Origin: Pectobacterium colocasium
Lineage (GTDB): Bacteria > Pseudomonadota > Gammaproteobacteria > Enterobacterales > Enterobacteriaceae
Length of the DNA: 64,000 bases
Direction of reading: 5' to 3'
Assembly (NCBI RefSeq): GCF_020181655.1
Contig: NZ_CP084032.1
Location: forward strand, 1,240,001 to 1,304,000
The stretch's first letter is position 1. The number at the start of each line of letters is the position of its first letter. Below the pieces are notes generated by a model, which searched no databases, was not told where the DNA came from, and saw only the letters and a list, made by a program, of their open reading frames with translations. Below, in pieces: positions 1-10,126 of this stretch. Position numbers and translations under genes: made by a program.

Positions 1-29
1 TTAGTAACTTGCAGGTATTGCTTAATCAT
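1..29 (-). CDS. cyoE: Protoheme IX farnesyltransferase CyoE, 5' end only
   Basis: The first nine codons read MIKQYLQVT, which matches the start of CyoE (haem O synthase) as I know it from E. coli. CyoE is a membrane prenyltransferase that converts haem B to haem O for the bo3 oxidase. The gene starts 14 bases after the cyoD stop and runs off the left edge, so only the start is visible. The call rests on this short match and on its position as the last gene of the cyo operon. Confidence 0.85.
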
Positions 30-43
30 CTTTTACGGCTCGG

Positions 44-376
44 TTACTGGATCATCATATTGTGGTGTGCGCTCATCATAATCCAGATGGAGCCCACGAC
101 GACAATGGCGATAATCAGGACGGCAAACACAAGAGCCACCACGTTCCAGCGCTCTTCTGAGGACGTATTCAGGTGCAGGAAGTACACCAGATGCACCAGA
201 ATCTGAACCACTGCAGCTCCCACCACCGTGAAAAGAATGGCGTTATGTGAGGCAGTGCCGCTCATGACCATACTGAAAGGAATGACAGTCAAAATTACTG
301 ACAGTACAAAACCTATTACGTATGACTTAACGCTACCGTGGCTAGCACCTGAATGATCGGTTGTTGAATGACTCAT
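44..376 (-). CDS. cyoD: Cytochrome bo3 ubiquinol oxidase subunit IV
   Basis: This 110-residue protein has three hydrophobic segments (about 17-38, 45-67 and 77-101), as expected for CyoD, the small assembly and stabilising subunit of the bo3 quinol oxidase in the inner membrane. The chosen ATG overlaps the cyoC stop in a TAATG junction, which suggests translational coupling. An upstream in-frame extension of 27 codons lies inside cyoC and was not used, because [10 protein letters not shown] is the family-like start. Length is close to the E. coli protein (109). Confidence 0.95.
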   Translation of the reverse strand: MSHSTTDHSGASHGSVKSYVIGFVLSVILTVIPFSMVMSGTASHNAILFTVVGAAVVQILVHLVYFLHLNTSSEERWNVVALVFAVLIIAIVVVGSIWIMMSAHHNMMIQ

Positions 377-990
377 TAGATTGCCCCCAGCAGATAAACA
401 ACGGTGAAGACGCAAATCCACACTACGTCGAGGAAGTGCCAGAACAGGCTCAGGCACATCAGACGTGTTTTGTTGGTTGCCGTCAGGCCACGTTTGGACA
501 CCTGAATCATCATGATGACCAACCAGATCAGACCGCCCGTTACGTGGAGCCCGTGAGTTCCGACCAGTGCGAAGAAGGCAGACAGGAATGCACTGCGATC
601 CGGGCCATAGCCTTCAACAATCAGGTGATGGAATTCATAGATTTCCATCCCGATAAACACCAGACCGAACAAGAACGTTACGCCCAGCCAGGCATTAACC
701 TGAGACTTGTTACCCTTGTTCATGGCGATCATCGCCATGCCGTAGGTAATACTACTGAACAACAGCGCGAACGTTTCTACCAGCACGAAGGGCAGTTGGA
801 AAATGTCCTTCCCGCTTGGGCCACCGGCAGTACCGTTAACCAGTACGGCATAGGTTGCGAACAGTGATCCGAAAATGATCAGGTCGCTCATCAGGTAGAC
901 CCAGAAGCCGAAGACTTTATTGGCTCCTGTGTCGTGGTGCCCATGCTCGGCATGGGCAGTATTGTGGTTAGTCAGAGTTTCAGTTGACAT
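376..990 (-). CDS. cyoC: Cytochrome bo3 ubiquinol oxidase subunit III
   Basis: The 204-residue protein has a His-rich N-terminal stretch (residues 9-20) and five predicted membrane helices with the subunit III motifs GTHGLHV and [13 protein letters not shown]. It belongs to the haem-copper oxidase subunit III family, a structural subunit without redox centres. The ATG lies inside the 3' end of cyoB (11-base overlap), and the stop overlaps the cyoD start, so the whole operon is tightly packed. Confidence 0.97.
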   Translation of the reverse strand: MSTETLTNHNTAHAEHGHHDTGANKVFGFWVYLMSDLIIFGSLFATYAVLVNGTAGGPSGKDIFQLPFVLVETFALLFSSITYGMAMIAMNKGNKSQVNAWLGVTFLFGLVFIGMEIYEFHHLIVEGYGPDRSAFLSAFFALVGTHGLHVTGGLIWLVIMMIQVSKRGLTATNKTRLMCLSLFWHFLDVVWICVFTVVYLLGAI

Positions 991-2971
991 GTTTCACGCC
1001 TGCCTTACTGAGTTGATCAAAATTCTGATTCTCAATTTGCTCAATTTCTTTAACCGGCACGTAGTAATCCACGTCTTGATTAAAGCTATGCACAATCCAG
1101 GTCACAATCATGCCTGCGAAGCCAGCTATGGCCAGCCACCAGATATGCCAGATCATGGCAAAACCGAATACCAGGCTGAATGCGGAGATAATCACACCGG
1201 CGCCGGTGTTTTTCGGCATGTGAATCTCTTCATAGCTGGCAGGGCGCTTGTAAGCTTCGCCTTTCTCTTTCGCTTCCCAGAATGCATCACGCTCGTCAAC
1301 ATGCGGCACGACAGCGAAGTTGTAGAACGGTGCAGGAGAAGAGGTTGCCCACTCTAGCGTGCGTCCACCCCACGGATCGCCTGTCAGGTCACGATTTTGG
1401 TGACGATCGCGGATACTGACGTAGAACTGGATAACCTGACACAGCACACCGATACCGATCAAGACCGCACCGATGGAAGCCACGACCAGTAAGGCGTGGA
1501 ACTCAGGGTTGATTTGTTGGCTCAGACGACGCGTCATCCCCATGAAGCCGAGGATATACAGCGGCATGAAGGCAACGAAGAAGCCGATAATCCAGAACCA
1601 GAACGCACGTTTACCCCAGGTTTCGTTCAGGGTGAAGCCAAAGGCTTTCGGGAACCAGTAGGTAATACCTGCGAAGCAACCGAACACGACGCCGCCGATG
1701 ATCACGTTATGGAAGTGAGCAATCAGGAACAGGCTGTTGTGCAGGACAAAGTTCGCGCCCGGTACGGCCAGCAGAACCCCGGTCATCCCACCGATAGTGA
1801 AGGTGATGATGAAGCCTGTGGTCCACAGCATCGTAGAGTGGGACTGAATACGACCTTGATACATGGTGAACAGCCAGTTGAAGATTTTAACCCCAGTTGG
1901 AATCGAAATAATCATGGTGGCTATACCAAAGAAGGCGTTGACGTTCGCACCGGACCCCATGGTAAAGAAGTGGTGCAGCCAAACGATGAACGACAGAACC
2001 GTAATCGCAATGGTAGCCCACACCAGAGAGGTGTAACCAAACAGCCGTTTCTTACAGAAGGTTGCTACGATTTCGGAGTAAACACCAAAGATCGGTAGCA
2101 CCAGAATGTAAACCTCAGGATGACCCCATGCCCAAATCAGGTTGATGTACATCATCATGTTGCCACCCATATCATTGGTAAAGAAATGGGTACCGAGGTA
2201 ACGGTCAAGCGTCAGCAGCGCAATGGTAACGGTCAATATCGGGAATGCGGCGATGATCAGCACGTTGGTACACAGTGCCGTCCAGGTAAATACTGGCATT
2301 TTCATCAACGTCATACCAGGTGCACGCATCTTCAGAATGGTAGCGAAGAAGTTAACACCCGTCAGCGTGGTACCGATACCGGATATCTGTAGACTCCATA
2401 TCCAGTAATCGACCCCGACGCCGGGACTGTACTCCTTCCCTGACAGCGGCGGATAGGCAACCCAACCCGTCTGCGCAAACTCACCGACCCCAAGAGAGAG
2501 GTTGATCAAGATAACGCCGACAACAAACAGCCAGAAGCTGAGGGAGTTCAGGAATGGGAACGCTACGTCACGCGCACCGATCTGCAAAGGAACCGCCAGG
2601 TTCATCAGACCAACGACAAACGGTGTCGCAACGAAGAAGATCATGATCACACCGTGCGCGGTGAAAATCTGATCGTAGTGGTGAGCGTTTAGGAAGCCCT
2701 CTTGCCCGGCAGAAGCCAGCACCTGCTGGCCGCGCATCAGGATGGCATCGGCAAAACCACGAATCATCATCACCAGACCGACGATGATGTACATGATACC
2801 GATTTTCTTGTGGTCGACGGAGGTGAACCACTCGGCCCACAGCCATTTCCACTTACCTAAATAGGTTATTGCCGCCAGCAGTGCAAGGCCGCCAACGATG
2901 ATCGCCGCCACGGTGACCATAATAATGGGTTCGTGGTACGGAACCGCATCGAGTGTAAGTTTTCCGAACAT
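980..2971 (-). CDS. cyoB: Cytochrome bo3 ubiquinol oxidase subunit I
   Basis: This 663-residue protein is the catalytic subunit holding haem b, haem o3 and CuB. It oxidises ubiquinol, reduces oxygen to water and pumps protons. Visible active-site motifs are [11 protein letters not shown] (CuB His and the cross-linked Tyr), WLHHFFTMG (two CuB His) and [11 protein letters not shown] (haem ligands). [12 protein letters not shown] was chosen as the start: it gives the usual 663-residue length, and the 13-codon upstream extension lies largely in the cyoA-cyoB gap. Confidence 0.98.
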   Translation of the reverse strand: MFGKLTLDAVPYHEPIIMVTVAAIIVGGLALLAAITYLGKWKWLWAEWFTSVDHKKIGIMYIIVGLVMMIRGFADAILMRGQQVLASAGQEGFLNAHHYDQIFTAHGVIMIFFVATPFVVGLMNLAVPLQIGARDVAFPFLNSLSFWLFVVGVILINLSLGVGEFAQTGWVAYPPLSGKEYSPGVGVDYWIWSLQISGIGTTLTGVNFFATILKMRAPGMTLMKMPVFTWTALCTNVLIIAAFPILTVTIALLTLDRYLGTHFFTNDMGGNMMMYINLIWAWGHPEVYILVLPIFGVYSEIVATFCKKRLFGYTSLVWATIAITVLSFIVWLHHFFTMGSGANVNAFFGIATMIISIPTGVKIFNWLFTMYQGRIQSHSTMLWTTGFIITFTIGGMTGVLLAVPGANFVLHNSLFLIAHFHNVIIGGVVFGCFAGITYWFPKAFGFTLNETWGKRAFWFWIIGFFVAFMPLYILGFMGMTRRLSQQINPEFHALLVVASIGAVLIGIGVLCQVIQFYVSIRDRHQNRDLTGDPWGGRTLEWATSSPAPFYNFAVVPHVDERDAFWEAKEKGEAYKRPASYEEIHMPKNTGAGVIISAFSLVFGFAMIWHIWWLAIAGFAGMIVTWIVHSFNQDVDYYVPVKEIEQIENQNFDQLSKAGVKHVN

Positions 2972-2975
2972 CGTA

Positions 2976-4013
2976 TTATCCCTCGGCTCCTTTGTGCGAG
3001 CTATGCTCACCCATGTTCATGCCGTCGCCGTGTTGCATGGCCTCACCGTGTTGCATGTTTTCATCGTGCTTCATGCCTTCACTGTGTTGCATGCTTTCGT
3101 CAGACTTCATGCTTTCACCATCATGCTTCATGCCTTCACCATGATGTTGCATGTTCATGTCGTTGCCTATGAATTTGCGAATAAGATTATTGAACAAATC
3201 CGGCTGGACACTGGAGAAATATTCGACAGGGTGGAATTCACTTGGCTTAGCCAAAGTGTTGAATTCATCCATGGTATTCAGTGTCTTGGAAGACGCACGA
3301 ACGTTCGCAACCCACTGGTCGAACTCTTGTTGAGTCGGTGTGGCAATTGCGGTGAACTTCATACCAGAGAAGCCTTTACCACTATAGCCGCCAGAGATAC
3401 CGTCATACTTGCCCGGTTCGTTAGCGATCAAGTGGAGCTTCGTCTGCATTCCGGCCATGGCGTAAATCTGTCCACCAAGACGAGGAATGAAGAAGGAGTT
3501 CATCACTGAGTCGGAAGTAATCTTGAATGCAACCGGTACGTTGGCAGGGAAAGCCAGTTCGTTAACCGTTGCAATGCCCAAATCCGGGTAAACAAACAGC
3601 CATTTCCAATCAAGCGAAATAACTTCGACATTGATAGGTTTGACGTCTGATTCCAATGGCTTGTAGGGATCAAGCGAGTGGGTCGTCTTCCAGGTAATCG
3701 TGCCAAGAATGACGATAATGATAATTGGTACAGTCCAAACTACGGCTTCTATCTTATTGGAGTGTGACCAATTCGGGGTATATTTTGCCTTTTCATTGGA
3801 AGCACGGAACTTCCAGGCAAAAGCTATCGTCATAACGATAACGGGAATCACAACGATCAACATCAGCCCGATGGCAGTCAGTATTAGCGATCTTTGCTCT
3901 AACCCGATCTCTCCTTTGGGGTTCATCAGCGCCATATCGCAACCGCTCAGCAGAGCTGTGGCTGCAAATAAAGACAGCATCCCAAAAATTTTATTGTATT
4001 TCCTGAGTCTCAT
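2976..4013 (-). CDS. cyoA: Cytochrome bo3 ubiquinol oxidase subunit II with expanded Met/His tail
   Basis: CyoA (345 residues) is the lipoprotein subunit II. The N-terminus has a lipobox ending LLSGC with Cys25, followed by two membrane helices (about 45-65 and 88-108) and a periplasmic cupredoxin domain without the CuA ligands, as in quinol oxidases. From about residue 286 to the end the protein becomes a Met/His/Glu/Gly-rich tail with repeated units of the type MKHDGES and MQHGEAM. It is about 30 residues longer than E. coli CyoA (315), which also has a shorter Met/His tail. First gene of the operon; cyoB starts 4 bases downstream. Confidence 0.97.
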   Translation of the reverse strand: MRLRKYNKIFGMLSLFAATALLSGCDMALMNPKGEIGLEQRSLILTAIGLMLIVVIPVIVMTIAFAWKFRASNEKAKYTPNWSHSNKIEAVVWTVPIIIIVILGTITWKTTHSLDPYKPLESDVKPINVEVISLDWKWLFVYPDLGIATVNELAFPANVPVAFKITSDSVMNSFFIPRLGGQIYAMAGMQTKLHLIANEPGKYDGISGGYSGKGFSGMKFTAIATPTQQEFDQWVANVRASSKTLNTMDEFNTLAKPSEFHPVEYFSSVQPDLFNNLIRKFIGNDMNMQHHGEGMKHDGESMKSDESMQHSEGMKHDENMQHGEAMQHGDGMNMGEHSSHKGAEG

Positions 4014-4062
4014 CTAGCGACCTCAATAACAAGGGCTCTATTGTCATTTCACGCGAGCGGGC

Positions 4063-4091
4063 ATTTTACGGGAAGGTTACTGCACTGTAAA
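4063..4091 (-). promoter_or_regulatory. Candidate cyo promoter
   Basis: On the minus strand TTTACA (4091-4086) and TAAAAT (4068-4063) are 17 bases apart and about 50 bases upstream of the cyoA ATG. A GAGG ribosome-binding site lies just before that ATG. This is a pattern match only; I did not assign ArcA or FNR sites. Confidence 0.5.
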
Positions 4092-4399
4092 CATGATTAA
4101 GGTTATGTCAGCCGGTTGTTGCTGGTTTTTGCCCTTAATGTCACAAGAATGGCCAAAATAAAAATAATTTTTAAAAACAGCAAATTAAGCGGCCACTCCG
4201 ATAAAAGTATGGATGGATAATAAGAAATTACAACTTGCGCTAACGCTTATTTTCTATTTCCGGTTTGGTGAAAATTTTTGTTCAATCGGCGTTTTTGATA
4301 ACGAATGAAATTAGTTTTGCGAGATTTTACGAGGAAATAAAATTCCCGCTAGCAAGATAATTATGGGAAAAATAATTAAATAAAGGAAATAGGTAATAG

Positions 4400-4429
4400 G
4401 TTCAGGCAGCAGATGAACGCTGCCTGAAC
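4400..4429 (-). terminator. Inverted repeat after ampG
   Basis: An 11-bp perfect stem (4400-4410 with 4419-4429) and an 8-base loop sit 9 bases past the ampG stop. There is no strong T run directly after it on the minus strand, so terminator function is only plausible. The rest of 4092-4399 is A/T-rich and holds no gene that I can support. Confidence 0.45.
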
Positions 4430-4437
4430 GAAAACCA

Positions 4438-5925
4438 TCAGTGTGTTGACGGTTTTGGCGCGCGCCTAAGCGACAGGTAATCCAACAAGCTACCGAAGAA
4501 AATGCCCAGCAGAGCAAGTGTACAGCCTGCAGCGAGCAGGTATTCCGCCAGTTGGGGCAATGAAGACCATTCCAGCGCATTGCTAATGAGCAGCATGAGC
4601 CACAGCGCCAGCAATATCACCCCTGAACCCAGTACATGTAAGGCCTTCCTGTAATAATTCTGGAAGTGTGTACGCAACTGAAAGGTGTCGGTTTTCTGGG
4701 TGAATTCCAGTGTCTCACGGCAAATCATCAGGATTGCCAGGCCCGGTAAGGCGGCCAAAATCGAGAACAGATAGAACCATGCCCAGCCGTAGGATTCAAC
4801 AAACCAGCCTGCGATAGGGCCAACGTATACCCGTCCGACAGCTGCAAGGGCGGAAAGCAGGGCAAACTGTGTGGCTGAGAATGATTTATTACACAGCGTC
4901 ATCAAGAGCGCGACGAATGCCGCTGTTCCCATACCACCACAGAGGTTTTCCAGGAAAACGGCGGTAGCCATAGTGAACAGACTTTTGGCCGTGATGGCCA
5001 GCAGCCAGTATCCTGCATTGGACACCGCCTGAAGGATGCCAAACAGCATCAATGCTCTGAACAGCGAGAGCCGCTGCATCAATAATCCACCGTAAATGGC
5101 TCCCACGATGGTGGCGAACAGTCCAAGCGTCTTATTCACCAGCCCAACATCACCGGCATTGAAACCAACGCCGCGTATCAGGAATGTGGTCGTCAGGCTG
5201 ATCGCAAAGGCGTCACCGAGCTTGTATAAAACAATAAGCAGAAGGATAAGCCAGGCATTGTTGCGTTCGAAGAAATCGCGCAAGGGAGCAACAATGGCCT
5301 GCTCCATGGTGCGCGGCGCCGGCTGGCTATTTTGTGGCTCCGGTGCCAACAGGGTGGCGAACACACCGATCAGCATGAGTCCTGCCATGAGCCAATACGT
5401 TGCCTGCCAGCCGAGATAGCGATCCGCCATCCACAGCGCCAGTCCGCCAGAAACCAGCATGGCCAGACGATAGCCTAAGACTGAGGTTGCCGCGCCTGTG
5501 CCGCGTTCTTCCGGGGGGAGTAAATCCGTCTTATAAGCATCAAAAACAATATCCTGAGAAGCCGAACAGAACGCGACCATTACGGCCAACGCTGCCAGCC
5601 ACCAGAGATCGCGTGCCGGATTCATAAACCCCATGCCAATAATGGCGGCGATGAGCAGGATCTGACTGAGAATCAGCCAGCCTCGGCGTCTGCCAAGAAA
5701 TGGTGGGGTATAGCGATCCATGAGAGGGGACCACAGGAACTTGAATACGTAGGCTTGACCCACCAATGAGAAAAAACCGATGGTTTTCAGATCGACATTC
5801 TCGACGGTCATCCACGCTTGCAATGTGCCGGATGTCAACGCCAGTGGTAAACCGGAAGCAAAGCCAAGCAACAGCATAAAAAGCGAATTACGTTGGCTGA
5901 ATAAAGCAACGATGCGACTAAACAT
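4438..5925 (-). CDS. ampG: Muropeptide permease AmpG
   Basis: This 495-residue, highly hydrophobic major facilitator protein matches AmpG along its length (E. coli 491). AmpG imports GlcNAc-1,6-anhydroMurNAc peptides from the periplasm during cell-wall recycling and so feeds the AmpC induction pathway. Typical MFS loop motifs are visible, for example the loop-2 stretch ending MDRYTPPFLGRRRGW and the second-half segment around NLCGGMGTAAFVALLMTLC. It lies 59 bases downstream of yajG on the same strand, the usual enterobacterial arrangement. Confidence 0.95.
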   Translation of the reverse strand: MFSRIVALFSQRNSLFMLLLGFASGLPLALTSGTLQAWMTVENVDLKTIGFFSLVGQAYVFKFLWSPLMDRYTPPFLGRRRGWLILSQILLIAAIIGMGFMNPARDLWWLAALAVMVAFCSASQDIVFDAYKTDLLPPEERGTGAATSVLGYRLAMLVSGGLALWMADRYLGWQATYWLMAGLMLIGVFATLLAPEPQNSQPAPRTMEQAIVAPLRDFFERNNAWLILLLIVLYKLGDAFAISLTTTFLIRGVGFNAGDVGLVNKTLGLFATIVGAIYGGLLMQRLSLFRALMLFGILQAVSNAGYWLLAITAKSLFTMATAVFLENLCGGMGTAAFVALLMTLCNKSFSATQFALLSALAAVGRVYVGPIAGWFVESYGWAWFYLFSILAALPGLAILMICRETLEFTQKTDTFQLRTHFQNYYRKALHVLGSGVILLALWLMLLISNALEWSSLPQLAEYLLAAGCTLALLGIFFGSLLDYLSLRRAPKPSTH

Positions 5926-5984
5926 GAAGAATCCTTTCCCTTGCTCCGACAGCGTTCAGGAGCAAGGGAAGCGGCGTATAGAGA

Positions 5985-6563
5985 TTAACGGGCGTTTTCT
6001 TTGATAAAGCTGCTTACGCTGGTGTCTTGTGCCATGTCATTGATGACATCACCTAGCACGGTGTTAACCGCATCGGTAATTTTGTCGTTGCTGGCGGTGA
6101 AAGCACCCTGAACGTTATAGGTTGAGCGGTAGTTTTTCACCTGTTTGTTGCCGTTTGCCGCCTGAGAAATGATGGAGATATCGGCTTTGGTCGTGATGTT
6201 GTAGCGCAGGTTTCCTTCTGAAACGTCGGCATACAGGTGGTTAACGACGATCTGCAAGGCTACCGGGCCACCTGTGCCGATCATATAACCACGCGCGGTC
6301 ATTTGCTTTTCCAGCGCTTCTTGTAACAGGAAACGCAGATCGCGGGAAGGTGTTAGCGTAATCAGTTGGCCATCGCGATTCACTTTTGCCAACGCCTGGT
6401 CGGCGCGCTGATCTGCACCATTAATACTAATTGTTACGCCCATCAGGGTCGGATCCTGAGAAGGTAGGCTAATTTTAGGCGTGATGTTCAGCGTGTTACT
6501 TTTTGCTGCACATCCTGCAAGCAAGATTACGGCCAGAAGAGGGAAAAATAATTTTTTTAACAT
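5985..6563 (-). CDS. yajG: Lipoprotein YajG
   Basis: The 192-residue protein starts with a lipoprotein signal peptide, lipobox LLAGC with Cys18. The rest matches YajG, an uncharacterised conserved enterobacterial lipoprotein probably anchored in the outer membrane. It precedes ampG as in E. coli and is probably cotranscribed with it. Its molecular function is not known. Confidence 0.9.
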   Translation of the reverse strand: MLKKLFFPLLAVILLAGCAAKSNTLNITPKISLPSQDPTLMGVTISINGADQRADQALAKVNRDGQLITLTPSRDLRFLLQEALEKQMTARGYMIGTGGPVALQIVVNHLYADVSEGNLRYNITTKADISIISQAANGNKQVKNYRSTYNVQGAFTASNDKITDAVNTVLGDVINDMAQDTSVSSFIKENAR

Positions 6564-6899
6564 TCGTATTTTCTCAGTAATGATTAGTGTGGTGAGTCGA
6601 CAAATATTGTTGATATCATATCATCGCCACTGGCAGGAAAAAGAGCCGATAGCAGGTAAATTGTTCTGAAATTCATCTTTTTCGTGCCATTGGCCTGAAA
6701 AAACCGTTTTTATCACATCAAAACCGTCGATGAGATATCAAGGCGTTGCAAATATTTTTCTTCTTTGTCAGACCGTTTTTACGCATAACAGGTTGAAAAA
6801 ACGCTAAGGTTATAATAATTCGGGCATCGGTGAGTCGCCGTTGAGTGGCAGCAATGTCGTGTTGAGATCAAGTTTTCCCCAAGCCGAAAGGGTAGCCGT
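6564..6899. other. yajG-bolA divergent intergenic region
   Basis: 336 bases between two divergent genes. It must hold the promoters of both, but I could not assign a gearbox or other promoter with confidence. An AAAGGG ribosome-binding site lies 7 bases before the bolA ATG. No gene is seen. Confidence 0.5.
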
Positions 6900-7214
6900 A
6901 TGATGCGTGAAACGATAGAGGAAAAGCTGCGTGTGGGTTTTGAGCCCGTTCATTTAGAGGTGATCGATGAAAGCTATCGTCACAACGTGCCTGCGGGAGC
7001 GGAAAGCCATTTTAAAGTTGTGCTGGTCAGCGATAAATTCACGGGAGAACGCGTAATTGGGCGACATCGTGCAGTCTATGCCGTATTGGCTGAGGAACTG
7101 GCTGGTTCGGTGCATGCGTTAGCGTTACATACGTATTCGACAAAAGAGTGGGTCAGTTTGCAAAATGCCGTACCTTCTTCACCACCTTGTGGTGGTGCAG
7201 GCATCCTTTCTTAG
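6900..7214 (+). CDS. bolA: Stress-response morphogene regulator BolA
   Basis: 104 residues, close to E. coli BolA (105). The core ([20 protein letters not shown], then [12 protein letters not shown] and [14 protein letters not shown]) is the class II KH-like BolA fold. BolA is a stationary-phase regulator that affects morphology and biofilm and also binds Fe-S clusters with monothiol glutaredoxins. Two tandem ATG codons (6900 and 6903) make the exact start uncertain by one residue. It precedes tig as in E. coli. Confidence 0.95.
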   Translation: MMRETIEEKLRVGFEPVHLEVIDESYRHNVPAGAESHFKVVLVSDKFTGERVIGRHRAVYAVLAEELAGSVHALALHTYSTKEWVSLQNAVPSSPPCGGAGILS

Positions 7215-7529
7215 TCATTAATATGGCCCGTTCCTGACATATCGGGGCGGGTTACTGACTAAAAGTGTGAATCTGTTGCTGTAATAGTCCACCCGCCGTT
7301 CTCGACTCATCCTCTCTATACCGCTATAATGCCGCGTCTATTTTTCCTGAATGTATTCGGGACGCTTCTGACTACAGGGAACGGGGTTGGCAATTTCCCG
7401 GTTCTGCGAGGTTTGTTTAACGCTGTGCACCTTGGTGCCAGTTTTGAGTCAGCCTTGCTGTCGTGAGATTTTTCGTCGCGAGAATAGTTTTGGGGTTGAC
7501 CGATCACTGTGATTTTTTGAGGTAACAAG
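7215..7529. other. bolA-tig intergenic region
   Basis: 315 bases between co-oriented genes. It must contain the tig promoter. I saw no convincing intrinsic terminator for bolA and no RNA gene or open reading frame I can support. Confidence 0.4.
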
Positions 7530-8834
7530 ATGCAAGTTTCAGTTGAAACCACTCAAGGCCTGGGACGTCGTTTAAACATTACGATTTCTACGCAAGATAT
7601 TGAAAATGCTGTTGATCGCGAACTCTCAGTATTTGCTAAACGAGCAAAAGTTGATGGATTTCGTCCAGGTAAGGCGCCTAAGTCATTGATTGCAAAGCGT
7701 TATGGTGCGGATGCGCTGAATAATGCTTTGGGTGATGCAATGGAACAGAACCTCGTTAAGGCGCTGCAGCAAGAGAATTTAACTCCTGCTGGAAGAGTTA
7801 AATATGTGCCTGGTAACTATGATAAAAACTCCGACTTCACTTACTCTGTTGAGTTTGAAGTGTACCCGGAAGTTGAATTGAAAGGTCTGGATGCAATCGA
7901 AGTTGAAAAACCGGTTGTTGAAGTGACTGACGCTGACGTTGATACCATGCTGGAAACGCTGCGTAAGCAACAGGCGACCTGGAAAGAAACTGACCGCGCT
8001 GCGGCAGCCGAAGATCGTGTTACTATCGATTTCACTGGCTCTATTGACGGTGAAGTTTTCGAAGGCGGCAAAGCCTCCGATTTCGTTCTGGCAATGGGCC
8101 AGAACCGCATGATCCCAGGTTTTGAAGATGGCGTTGTTGGGCACAAAGCGGGTGAAGAATTCACTATCGATGTGAACTTCCCTGAAGACTACCACGCTGA
8201 AAACCTGAAAGGAAAAGCGGCGCAGTTCGCTATCGTCCTGAAGAAAGTTGAAGAGCGTGAACTGCCTGAACTGACTGAAGAATTCATCAAGCGTTTTGGC
8301 GTGGCTGATGGTTCTCAGGAAGGTTTGCGTGCTGAAGTCCGTAAAAATATGGAACGTGAGCTGAAAGGCGCTGTGCGTAACCGTGTGAAAACTCAGGTTC
8401 TGGACGGACTGATCAACGCAAACGAAATCGATGTGCCAGCGGCATTGATCGATGGCGAAATCGATGTTCTGCGTCGTCAGGCTGCACAGCGTTTTGGTGG
8501 CAACGAGAAGCAAGCGCAGGAATTACCGCGTGAGCTGTTCGAAGAGCAAGCTAAACGTCGCGTTGTTATCGGTCTGTTGCTGGGCGAAGTCATCAGCAGC
8601 AATGAGCTGAAAGCTGACGAAGCACGCGTTAACGCACTGATCGAAGAGATGGCTTCTGCTTACGAAGATCCGCAGGAAGTTATCGAGTTCTACGGCAAGA
8701 ATAAAGAGCTGCTGAACAACATGCGTAACGTCGCGCTGGAAGAGCAAGCGGTAGAAACTGTACTTGCTAAAGCGAAAGTCGTTGAGAAATCAGTGAGCTT
8801 CAACGAGCTGATGAATCAAACCGCTACAGCATAA
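7530..8834 (+). CDS. tig: Trigger factor, ribosome-associated chaperone
   Basis: This 434-residue protein shows the three trigger-factor parts. The N-terminal ribosome-binding domain carries the signature [11 protein letters not shown] at 43-53. A FKBP-type prolyl isomerase domain lies at about 150-245 ([32 protein letters not shown]). A helical C-terminal chaperone domain follows. It binds at the ribosome exit tunnel and shields nascent chains. It is followed by a terminator and then clpPX-lon, the conserved proteostasis cluster. Confidence 0.98.
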   Translation: MQVSVETTQGLGRRLNITISTQDIENAVDRELSVFAKRAKVDGFRPGKAPKSLIAKRYGADALNNALGDAMEQNLVKALQQENLTPAGRVKYVPGNYDKNSDFTYSVEFEVYPEVELKGLDAIEVEKPVVEVTDADVDTMLETLRKQQATWKETDRAAAAEDRVTIDFTGSIDGEVFEGGKASDFVLAMGQNRMIPGFEDGVVGHKAGEEFTIDVNFPEDYHAENLKGKAAQFAIVLKKVEERELPELTEEFIKRFGVADGSQEGLRAEVRKNMERELKGAVRNRVKTQVLDGLINANEIDVPAALIDGEIDVLRRQAAQRFGGNEKQAQELPRELFEEQAKRRVVIGLLLGEVISSNELKADEARVNALIEEMASAYEDPQEVIEFYGKNKELLNNMRNVALEEQAVETVLAKAKVVEKSVSFNELMNQTATA

Positions 8835-8871
8835 ACCACGTTTATCGCGTAGTAGGGAATTTTCCCTATCA

Positions 8872-8902
8872 AAAGCCCGTGCCTTATGGCGCGGGCTTTT
8901 TG
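8872..8902 (+). terminator. tig intrinsic terminator
   Basis: A 12-bp G+C-rich stem with one G-U pair (8872-8883 with 8888-8899), a TTAT loop and a T run lie 37 bases after the tig stop. Confidence 0.85.
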
Positions 8903-9141
8903 CTTATGGGCTAGTGCGATCATGATGCTGATAGTTACCGTTCGATCGTGCTTTATCTCGGTGTTTACCTCACAACGCCTGTTGTATCGACGAGGAATGG
9001 CTGCCTGAAATTGCACTATCATTAAATCAGGCAAAGAATTTATGAGGTCAGGCAAGGAGTTAAACCACAGGTTTGCCATGCCGATAACGTGTTAATAATA
9101 AAATAATTGGCTCTTTAATAGAGAGCGATTGATAGTGTAAG
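8903..9141. other. tig-clpP spacer with an imperfect tandem repeat
   Basis: No gene is supported here. Two imperfect 21-base tandem units start at 9027 and 9048 (both begin TCAGGCAA). A minus-strand reading frame covering them (8816-9079) has no ribosome-binding site or recognisable homology and overlaps the tig 3' end, so it was not called. Confidence 0.4.
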
Positions 9142-9169
9142 CTTGAAATTCAATGCGCGTGCCCCCACT
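9142..9169 (+). promoter_or_regulatory. Sigma-32-like heat-shock promoter of clpP
   Basis: CTTGAAA (9142-9148) and CCCCCACT (9162-9169) are 13 bases apart, matching the sigma-32 pattern CTTGAAA...CCCCAT. It lies about 170 bases upstream of clpP, which is heat-inducible in enterobacteria. Confidence 0.75.
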
Positions 9170-9339
9170 CACTGAAGAGGAAAAGTAGGCACAGCAGGTA
9201 AGGATTCTCGGCCGTATAGGTTGTTCAGCCGTGGAGGGATAGGGTTCCGTAGTCATCCCCCCCTATCTCTAGTAGAATTGAATGCAATGCTTGAACAACG
9301 CAACAAGAGTGCCGGACGCATTTTATCTAGGAGACGTGA

Positions 9340-9963
9340 ATGTCATACAGTGGCGAACAAGAAAGACAAGCACCTCATATGGCGTTAGTGCCGATGGTGG
9401 TTGAACAGACCTCGCGTGGGGAACGTTCTTACGATATCTATTCCCGTCTGCTAAAAGAACGGATAATCTTCCTGACTGGTCAGGTTGAAGATCACATGGC
9501 GAATCTGGTTGTGGCACAGATGCTGTTTCTGGAAGCCGAAAACCCAGAAAAAGACATTTATCTGTACATTAACTCTCCAGGTGGCGTCATTACTGCCGGT
9601 ATGTCCATTTACGACACCATGCAGTTTATCAAGCCGGATGTCAGCACGATCTGTATGGGACAGGCTTGCTCAATGGGGGCGTTCCTGTTGACTGCGGGTG
9701 CCAAAGGCAAACGTATTTGCCTGCCTAACTCGCGCGTGATGATTCACCAGCCGTTGGGTGGTTTCCAGGGGCAGGCGACGGATATTGAAATCCATGCCAA
9801 AGAAATACTGAAAGTGAAAGCCAAGATGAATGAGCTGATGGCGAAACATACGGGCCAGCCTCTTGAAGCGATAGAGAGAGACACCGAGCGCGATCGTTTC
9901 CTCTCTGCCAGTGAGGCTGTAGAGTACGGTTTGGTAGATTCCGTATTCACTAACCGCGGGTAA
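9340..9963 (+). CDS. clpP: ATP-dependent Clp protease proteolytic subunit
   Basis: ClpP (207 residues) is the tetradecameric serine peptidase that degrades substrates unfolded by ClpX or ClpA. The catalytic triad is visible at Ser111 (GQACSMGAF), His136 (MIHQPLGG) and Asp185 (TERDRFL). The first residues form a short propeptide. GAGA-type sequence (aggaga) precedes the ATG. clpX follows 163 bases downstream. Confidence 0.98.
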   Translation: MSYSGEQERQAPHMALVPMVVEQTSRGERSYDIYSRLLKERIIFLTGQVEDHMANLVVAQMLFLEAENPEKDIYLYINSPGGVITAGMSIYDTMQFIKPDVSTICMGQACSMGAFLLTAGAKGKRICLPNSRVMIHQPLGGFQGQATDIEIHAKEILKVKAKMNELMAKHTGQPLEAIERDTERDRFLSASEAVEYGLVDSVFTNRG

Positions 9964-10126
9964 TCATTCGCCATAGTCGTGGTCTGGTGTAGCTAAAAAT
10001 CAGTGTTCGACCGATAGTCTGTTGTGCGAGGTTATTTTACGCGTATTGGCTATAAGTATCGGCGTTCGTTGTAGCGGTATCGCTGTGGTTGGCCTGCGGG
10101 CAAAAGACGAAAAAGAGGTTTAACTC

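Noticed and set aside
361..867. Plus-strand open frame of 168 codons
   Set aside because: It is antisense to cyoC/cyoD, which match their families over the full length.
8816..9079. Minus-strand frame of 87 codons with a repeated NSLPDL motif
   Set aside because: It overlaps the tig end and terminator, has no ribosome-binding site, and the repeat comes from an imperfect tandem DNA repeat.
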